Shown piece after piece: positions 53,741 to 64,000 of a stretch of DNA of 64,000 nucleotides; positions within the stretch are counted from its first letter, which is position 1; each line of letters begins with the position of its first letter. The stretch spans positions 334,001 through 398,000 of the forward strand of contig JACVTC010000125.1 of the NCBI GenBank assembly GCA_016946835.1, in the 5' to 3' direction. This stretch comes from Neocallimastix lanati (nom. inval.) (Eukaryota; Neocallimastigomycota; Neocallimastigomycetes; Neocallimastigales; Neocallimastigaceae). Made by a program: the position numbers and the translations under genes. Under the pieces are notes generated by a model. It saw only the letters and a program-made list of their open reading frames with translations. It was not told the DNA's origin and ran no database searches.

Positions 53741-56155
53741 ATTTTTGGACCTGAAATGTTTTTAGTTTATGAGTCCGCTACCATATTTTCTGTATCAAAA
53801 AATTTTAATGATGCTTTTCCTTCATTTATTTTTTAATTAACATATTTATATTTTATATGTATACGCTTATATCTTGCATTAAAATTTTCATCTTCTGCGA
53901 TGAATTTACATGATTTATTGTTAATATTTATTTTTAAAATAGAATTCTTTTTGAATATTTCTCCTAGCAATTTGTGTAACTTCATACATGTTTCGTGCAT
54001 TCAGTTAGGCTAACAAATTCTGCTTCTACTGTTGACAAAGTTGTACATTTTTGTAATTGTGATTTCCAAGAAATTGGATTATTTCCATTAAGGAAAATAT
54101 AACCAGTAGTTGATTTTCTTGTCTTTTTATCTTCATAATTATCTGCATCACTATAAACCGTTATATTTTTGTCTCCTTAATAATGGATTGATTTTTCTTT
54201 TGTTGAATTTAAGTATTGTAGAATCATATAAGTTGATTTTAAATCAAGTTCTTTTGGATGTTCTGAATGTCTAAAACCAATATTTGCCTTTATTATAATT
54301 TTATCGCCTTTAGGAATTTTCATGTAAATTTTTTCTTTTAATTTTGCATTTAAGTAAGCTGCCTTTATATCTAATTTCTTTAAATTCCAGTTATATCTAG
54401 CGGCTTTTGCAATAGTTATTCTAAGACTGTCTGCTTATACGGTTGGTGAATATGTGTCTGTATAATCAATACCTTCCTTTTGTTTGAAACCTTTGGCTAC
54501 CATCTAGCCTTTTTGGTTCCTTCATCTTTTATTGTATATATCTACCTTCTATTAATTAGTGTTGCGTTATGAGGGATTTTATTTATTATTTTCATAACTC
54601 TTTGATTATACATATTATTTAATTCTTTGTCAATTGCTTGTTGCCATTGTTTTGAGTCATGAGTGTTAATTGCTTCCTCATAGTTTGATGGATTATTAAG
54701 CTTGATGTTTAAAACTTTACTTTTCTTTTTCATATTTGAAATATTTTCTTTAGTGACTTCATTATTAGTGGTTTTATCTTTAATATCATTTTCATCATTA
54801 AATTTTCTTTTATTATTGTAGTTATTAATTAATTTACTATTGTTACTATTTATTGATTCTGTTTGTTTATTGTTATCATTACTTTTAGTAATTTCTGTAT
54901 TATTATTATGGTTATTGAAATAATTGCTATTACTTTCATAAATATCTTGTTTGTCAATATTAATATTATCTTAGTTATTATTATTATTAGTATTATTATT
55001 TGAAGTATTTGAATTGTTATTTGATTGTATATTATTCATTAATTGTGAATTATTGTTAGAGTGTTCCCTATCAATTGGTGAATCAGTAATATCATATAAC
55101 GAATCAACAGAACCTGAAGATAAAATCGTGGTTTCAATAGAACCTGGAATATTTTCCATAAAATAAGCGTCTCTAACAGAGATAATCGAATTAGTAGAGA
55201 GATCAAAAACTTTATAACCTAAAGAGTCTGAGGTATAACTAAGAAAGATTCCAGGTTTAGTATTATTATCAAGTTTATTTTTTCTTGTGATTATTGTAAA
55301 AATATACTCTACAACCAAAAACTTTTAAGTGGGAAATATAAATTGGTTTATTAAAAAAAATATTTCATCAAATATAAGTAAATTGTTACCATGATGTGGA
55401 TTTAAGTTGTAAAGACGACAAAAACATAAAATAGCTGAATCCCAAAATTTTAAAGGTAATTTGGAAGAAGATAATAGAGTTTTAACACAATTATCCAAAG
55501 TTTGATTAAGACGTTCCGTGCTTCCGTTCTGTTGATTGGTAATTAATGAATAAATTCAATATCATTATCAGTAAGGAACTTGATAAGAGGAGAGTTGTCA
55601 TATTCCTTACAATTATCAGATTTTAAAGTAATAATATTATAGTTGGTGGTGTTTTTCATTAATTTATGAAAATGAATAAACGAGTTACACCCATCAGATT
55701 GGGTTTTTTTTTAATAAGTATATTCAGTATTTTCTGGAAAAATCATCCAAAAATGTTACGTAATAATTAAAACCATAATAAGAGGTAATAAGTTTACCAA
55801 CAACATCAGAGTGTATAAGTTGAAGAGGATGTGTGGATTTATTAATTGAAGTGAAAAATATTTATTTTCTTCACTTTACTAATATGACATTGTGGACAAT
55901 TTTCTTTTATTATGTAAATTGGTATGTTCTAAGACATAATTTATAATATTTTTATTATTGTTAAAGTGTTCAAGTCTTGCATGCCATAATTCGTAATCAA
56001 AATCAGTAGCACTTAATTGATTAATTAATTTTGATTTATTAATATTATTAGTATTTAAAGTGAATAAGTGATCGTTATTTAAAAATATAATAAAATATTT
56101 ATATTTTATATATATACATATATTCTGAAAATAATTTAAAATAAATTTCATTCAA
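53740..56155 (-). mobile_element. Ty1/copia pol fossil, heavily decayed
   Basis: Domains in copia order on the minus strand: GAG-pre-integrase with its zinc-finger His (YELWHARLEHFNN near 55965), integrase C-terminal part (TKPGIFLSYTSDSLGYKVFD near 55210), an Asn-rich linker, the RT N-terminal motif (SYEEAINTHDSKQWQQAIDKE-like segment near 54660), and copia RNase H (VYSDADNYEDKKTRKSTTGY near 54120). No LTRs were recognised. It is broken, with many breaks and missing pieces, and is probably the oldest coding-type element in the window. Confidence 0.85.
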
Positions 56156-56394
56156 ATTTGTTGTTATTTTACATGTATTTCTATTATCAAAGAAAATATT
56201 TTAAACCATTAAAAAAAAATTTTTTTTTTCTTTAATAAATTTAAAATACTCCTGATTTTAAATTTAAAATAAAAAAGTATTATTTTAAAATAAAAATCAA
56301 AAATATATAGTAATAAATTAAATAATAAAAAAACATATATTTAAAATAAATAGTAATAAAAATTTATATTATTAGTTTTTTTTTTTTTTTTTAA
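56156..56394. other. AT-rich spacer
   Basis: A/T-rich sequence between the copia fossil and the glycosyltransferase pseudogene; nothing recognised. Confidence 0.6.
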
Positions 56395-58515
56395 TTGTTT
56401 TCTTTTTCCATGATTATAAACATTTCATCTCAAATTGATTTTGGAATAGTAGATGTCATTATTTCATCAATGAAAGTTTCATTTAATGTTTCGAATCTTA
56501 CGGTTTTTCATTCTTCCTTAGGAATAACTTGCCACCATAACTACTTTTCTAAACCAAAATCTCTATCAATCATAAATGAATAGCATATAGGATTTCTCCA
56601 AATTTGATTAGGAATTTCATGGGATAAAAGTTTAACGTAATTTGAAAATTCTTTTGATCTTTTTTTCAATTTAGTATTATCTTTCCAATATTGGTATTCA
56701 AAGTTGTATTGGTAACCCTTTGAATAGGAATCAGGTAATTGGATGACATTTTCATGATACTTTTTCTTTTTTCCAAAAATATAGTAGTGATTTTTAATTC
56801 TATCGATAATATCTTCTTTTAATTCTTCATCCGATTCATACTTATAATCTTTAAAGTGGGAATAGGAAAAAACTTTATTTAGGAATTGATCAATGGTTGG
56901 TAAGAAACTGCTGAAATGCCATCCACCATTCCAGAATACGGGTTGTTGATTTGGTTCTAAAAGCGCAATTTTGGAGGCAGCAAATCTAACTTTTTCTCCA
57001 AGAAATCCTTTACCTGTTTTTTTGTCATTAGTATTATCAGTATAGGTATATCTTTGGTATGGATCAAAATTAGGATCGAGAAGAGGATCTTCATTGGATC
57101 GCTTAGACTTCCTAGATTTCTTAAATTTTTTATCATTACTTCTTTCACTGAATTGTCCCAGGGAACGTCTAGCATCAAATATTGCAATATTTGGATGAGC
57201 AAATGTTCCAATATTGGGATCTTGAACAATATTCATCGAATATTCATGGAATCAACTTAAAAATCCTAATGATTCATCCTTTTGATAATCTACTAAATAT
57301 TCTCCTAATTCATTAGTTTCCACCTCTGTATTATCTCCTATAAAATAGCTTCCAACATTTCCATTTTTGAATGATTTAGGTCCTCCACCAATACCAGCTT
57401 GTAAATGTTCCCATCCTCCACACTTCTTTAAACGAGAAAGAATATGTGTTTTTGGCAATTTATCGAGATCTCCATGCATATAAATATCACTATGACGAGC
57501 ATGAACTGATCTTAAACCTTTTTCTATAAGAATTTTCCTTGCTAAGTGTTCTCTTGGAAAAGCTATTCCTCGACCGTTGTCTTCATCGACAATTATTTCA
57601 CATGGCAAAGGAATTAATTTATCCTCGAAATTTTTATATCTATCGGTTTCCAATAATGTTCTTGTGAAATATAATGGTTTTGGATTTCCAGTGAAAGTAC
57701 TATTGGATTCATAAATTACGAAATAATCAACAATTTCATAGTATTCCGAAAGATGTAAATTTAATAAATCGAATTCCCCATTAAATAAAATAAAAGAAAA
57801 TAATCGTCTTCTTCTTGGATCTGGAACTTCATTCCACATCGTTGTACTCAGTAACGGTGTTGGTGTCAGTATTAGCCCCACCAGAAATATCAGAATCGTT
57901 ATAGCCATAATCAAATGGATGATATTCATTGTTAACAAGTCTGGCTACTTTTTCACCTACATAAGATATATTCTTAATATTTAATTTTTCTCATTTCTTC
58001 TATTTTTTTATTTGATTAGTTATCGAATCAAAAGGAAGTGAATATGGTAAACCTTTTCCTTTTTTCTTATTATAGTTTACTATTTGAAGACTACTTTTTT
58101 CACATTGAGGATTTATTATAGAATCTGGATAATGTACAGGACTAAAATATGGACATGGTGGTGTATATAATTTATTATCATCAATTTTCGATTTTGTATC
58201 ATTATTAAATCCAATATTGTATATACCATTTAAAATATTAACATTTAATTCAAGTCCATATTTGTCTTTTCTTGATTTTCCTTTAATAAATAAATAATTA
58301 TCATCTTTTTCTTCTATAACAGAGTATTTTTGATTATTCTCATTATATTTTATATTTGAAATAATTTTTGAATTATCACAATATATAACAAATAATGATA
58401 TTATTGGTAATATCAGTATACATAATATTAAAATAATATTTTTAGTTTTTGTTTTAAAAAAATTATATTCCTTCTTTTTAATTTCGGATTTCCTACTAAA
58501 TGGTATTCTTGATTC
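56395..58515 (-). pseudogene. GT17-like N-acetylglucosaminyltransferase (MGAT3 family), decayed
   Basis: The family (GT17, beta-1,4-mannosyl-glycoprotein 4-beta-GlcNAc transferase) comprises Golgi type II membrane proteins. A cytosolic tail, a membrane helix (NIILILCILILPIISLFVIY near 58420) and a stem are encoded at 57960-58515. The catalytic part begins WNEVPDPRRRRLFSF near 57835 and continues FDLLNLHLSEYYEIVDYFVI, SNSTFTGNPKPLYF, HGDLDKLPKT (at the place of the usual D-x-D-E) and GGWHFSSFLPTIDQF near 56915. Two stops lie near 57990, the frame shifts near 57840 and near 57245, and stops follow at 56538 and downstream. The hydrophobic MLTMNIIHLIMAIT start in the catalytic ORF is an out-of-frame artefact; the true stem is in the neighbouring frame. 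Not a working gene as read here. Confidence 0.8.
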
Positions 58516-58709
58516 ATTTTTTTTTATTTTTTATTTTTTTAATAATATATTTATGTTTTTTAATTAGGTTCTATTTTTTTTATTTTTTATATATTTTTCC
58601 CAATTAAAAATTTATATATATTATTATTATATTTATATATATATATATTTAAATTTCTAATTTTTTTTTTTTATTTTATTTTATTTATATTTATTTTTAT
58701 TTATTTTTA

Positions 58710-58740
<31 letters not shown>

Positions 58741-58995
58741 TTTATTTTAAATATTCTTATTATTAGATTTTTTTTTAATTACTTTATAAATTTTTTTTAA
58801 TAATTTTTTTTTATTTTTATTTAAAATTGTAAAATCTGTTTTAATATATTTATCTTTTTCCTTGATAATATAAGGATAAATGATATATATATATAAATTT
58901 AAAGAAAATTATTCAATATATTTATTAAATTATATATAATTACTAGGTAAAAATAAAAAAATAATAATAAAAAAAAAAGATATATTGTTTCAAAC

Positions 58996-59040
<45 letters not shown>

Positions 59041-59083
59041 TAAATTATTAAATTTAAAGTAATAATTTATAAATATCCACTTT

Positions 59084-59117
<34 letters not shown>

Positions 59118-59436
59118 AATCTATATATATATATATATTTATAAATACGAAATAAGAAAAAATGATTAGTATATATAAAGTTATTTATTTTGTAATTTAA
59201 ATAAATTTTTATTTTTTCAATTATTGAAATTTTAATGTATTAATGTGTTAATAATTTATATTTTTTATTTTATATAATTTATTTTTATTAATTTTTTTTT
59301 TTTTTTTTAATTTATTTTTTTTTTATTTATTTATTTATTTATAATTATTTATTATACAATTTCAAAAATAAAAAAAGGTCTAAAAAAAAAATTAGACATA
59401 TCTTATAAATAATATAGGAATAATTATAATTTAATA
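58516..59436. other. A/T homopolymer-rich spacer between divergent genes
   Basis: Poly-T (59005-59038), poly-A (59086-59115) and TTTTA repeats. It separates the minus-strand glycosyltransferase pseudogene from the plus-strand transglutaminase-like pseudogene and would hold both 5' flanks. No promoter motif could be distinguished. Confidence 0.6.
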
Positions 59437-62400
<2,964 letters not shown>

Positions 62401-62520
62401 TAATTTTTAATATTTTAAATGAAAATATTTCAGTTTTAGTAAAAACTAGTTAATCATATAATATATAATATCTAAATTTTCATGTAATTAATCTTAATGT
62501 AAAATTTATTTGAATAATTT

Positions 62521-62552
<32 letters not shown>

Positions 62553-62643
62553 AATAATAATAAGAATAATAATAATAATAATAAAAATTTAATTTTAATA
62601 TAAATATAAGATCAGAATATTTAAAAAAAAAAAAAAAATTAAA
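62401..62643. other. Spacer with CAA and AAT repeats
   Basis: Contains (CAA)n at 62521-62549 followed by AAT repeats; nothing else seen. It is the 5' flank of the gene starting at 62644. Confidence 0.7.
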
Positions 62644-64000
62644 ATGGAAAAAACAAACCAGAGTATAACTGATTCAAATAGAATATTTGAATCTAAAAAA
62701 TTGTAAATATTATTTATAATAAAAATAATAATATTAATATTAGTAACAATGATAATAATAATTAATATTCAAAAAAAAAAAAAAAATAAATTAAAATTAA
62801 AATGCTAATGTTGTTGTTTAATAATAGTTATATTATATTTATACATATAAATATATAATAAAAAAAAATTAAAAAGAATTAAATATATATGATAAATATA
62901 AAGTAATGAAACTAGTATATATTAATTTTTTTTTTCTAAATAAAGATATAGTAAAAAAAGGAGTATAAGTAATTTGGAAAATGACGTAGAAGACAGTTCT
63001 CAAGAAAAATCTGTGATTACAATGAAAAAGGTAAAGAAAGGTAAAATAGAGTTTGTTTTATTTTATTTTTTATTATTTTTTTTTTTATTGAGAATTTTAA
63101 TTAAGTAATTTAAAATAAAATTTAACTTAAAATTTGTTATAGTTATAATATAAGGATATTACTAATGATTTAATTATATAATTATAAATTATATAATTAT
63201 AATTAATATGTAGGTCCTAAAGTTGGTTTTTTAAATGATAAAGTCAATGCAGAGGTTATAAAAATATTAACAGAATCAAATATACAATGTAAAATAGAAA
63301 ATGAAGAAATCTTAATTGAAAATAAAGAAGAAATTGAATCTAATTCTGATAGTTGCACTGAGTTTTATAAAATAAATTCTAATAATGTTGATTTAGGTTA
63401 TAATTCAGATTTTAATTTTGAAATTGATTCTGATGACAATTTTGATATTAACATTGATGATAAATTGGATAAAAAGAAAAATAATAATATAAATTTACCA
63501 AGGATTAATGTAGAATTTGTTAAAAAGAGAATGAATTCAGGCTTTGAGGATACTGTTGTAAATGATATATCAACATTATATTTAAAATATTTAAAAAACA
63601 AAGAAATTAATCACGAATTTTTAAATAATTTACATGATATTTTTTCACCAAATAACATTTATTTTCGAAATAGTTTTAATCAATTAAGAACTGTTGTTTT
63701 TCAAGATTATAAAAGTCTTGACAATATCATGATTGAATATATTCCTGGTTCTAAGACAGATTCACTTCACATAAATTTTAATTTAATTGTTGATTTTTTT
63801 AAATATGGCTATAATATAGCATTAATTATTTATCCAAGTGTTATTCTACTTCGAATTCGACAGAAATCATTGTCACCAGGATTATTGTTTGCAATTTATG
63901 CAGGAGCATATTTATTCCGTCCAAACCAGGATAAAATCAAGTCTAGATTTTATTATTTTATGGCATTTAAAAGTTTATTAAGAAATATTCGAAAAAACGA
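62644..64000 (+). CDS. Fungal transcription-factor-like protein, 5' part (runs off window)
   Basis: Three exons join in phase: 62644-62702, 62946-63040 and 63214 to beyond 64000, with GT-AG introns. The protein begins MEKTNQSITDSNRIFESKKL and has a basic motif KKVKKGPKVGF that resembles the KRGPK linker found after Zn2Cys6 clusters. An acidic Asn/Asp-rich region follows. Near residue 255-310 the sequence LIVDFFKYGYNIALIIYPSV and SLSPGLLFAIYAGAYLFRP resembles the fungal-specific transcription factor (Fungal_trans) domain. No Zn2Cys6 cluster is visible before the basic motif, which is unusual; it may be lost or in another exon arrangement. Intact as far as visible. Confidence 0.6.

Overview
The window is very AT-rich eukaryotic DNA and most likely comes from an anaerobic gut fungus (Neocallimastigomycota; relatives of Piromyces, Neocallimastix or Anaeromyces). 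The strongest evidence is a nine-exon gene at 42.1-45.1 kb. It encodes a secreted CotH-like protein ending in two fungal cellulosome dockerins (Cys-rich modules with the WGVENG motif). Short GT-AG introns, long A/T homopolymers, AAT/TTTA microsatellites and poly-Asn tracts fit the same group.

Layout. 0-36 kb is a graveyard of LTR retrotransposons. It holds a nearly full-length Ty3/gypsy copy whose 5' end lies outside the window (1-5.3 kb), a gag-only element with a structured leader (7.9-12.9 kb), a second Ty3/gypsy copy with a huge AAT/poly-Asn tract and a secondary insertion (13.8-19.1 kb), a 5'-deleted pol with its 3' LTR (24.5-27.8 kb, minus strand) and a gag-protease frame (33.7-35.5 kb, minus strand). 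One LTR family of about 0.95 kb occurs at 6.4, 12.9, 24.5 and 28.0 kb, plus fragments at 27.6 and 31.5 kb. Its copies share an RNA fold that looks like a classical H-type pseudoknot. A locus at 23.1-24.2 kb stands out: a structured island, then six tandem bulged hairpins with compensatory changes, then an open frame for a small secreted Cys-containing peptide.

36-53 kb holds short palindromes, MITE-like elements, three nested LINE 3' ends (40.0-41.4 kb, minus strand), the CotH-dockerin gene, an unexplained GC-enriched island (47.45-47.83 kb) and a MULE DNA transposon (51.48-53.41 kb). The MULE has inverted ends, a likely 9-bp target duplication and a FLYWCH-like plus MULE transposase. Its end motif CATTTCG recurs in several non-autonomous elements at 37.1-37.4, 50.2-50.6 and 53.6 kb.

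53.7-64 kb holds a decayed Ty1/copia pol (minus), a decayed GT17-type glycosyltransferase gene (minus), a decayed secreted transglutaminase-like/Cys-rich gene (plus) and, running off the window, the 5' part of a fungal transcription-factor-like gene (plus, three exons).

The only host gene that appears complete and intact is CotH-dockerin; the factor at the right edge is intact as far as it can be seen. Host genes here do not form operons. The secreted genes fit a fungus with an elaborate extracellular protein repertoire. All calls come from reading the sequence; no database search was run.
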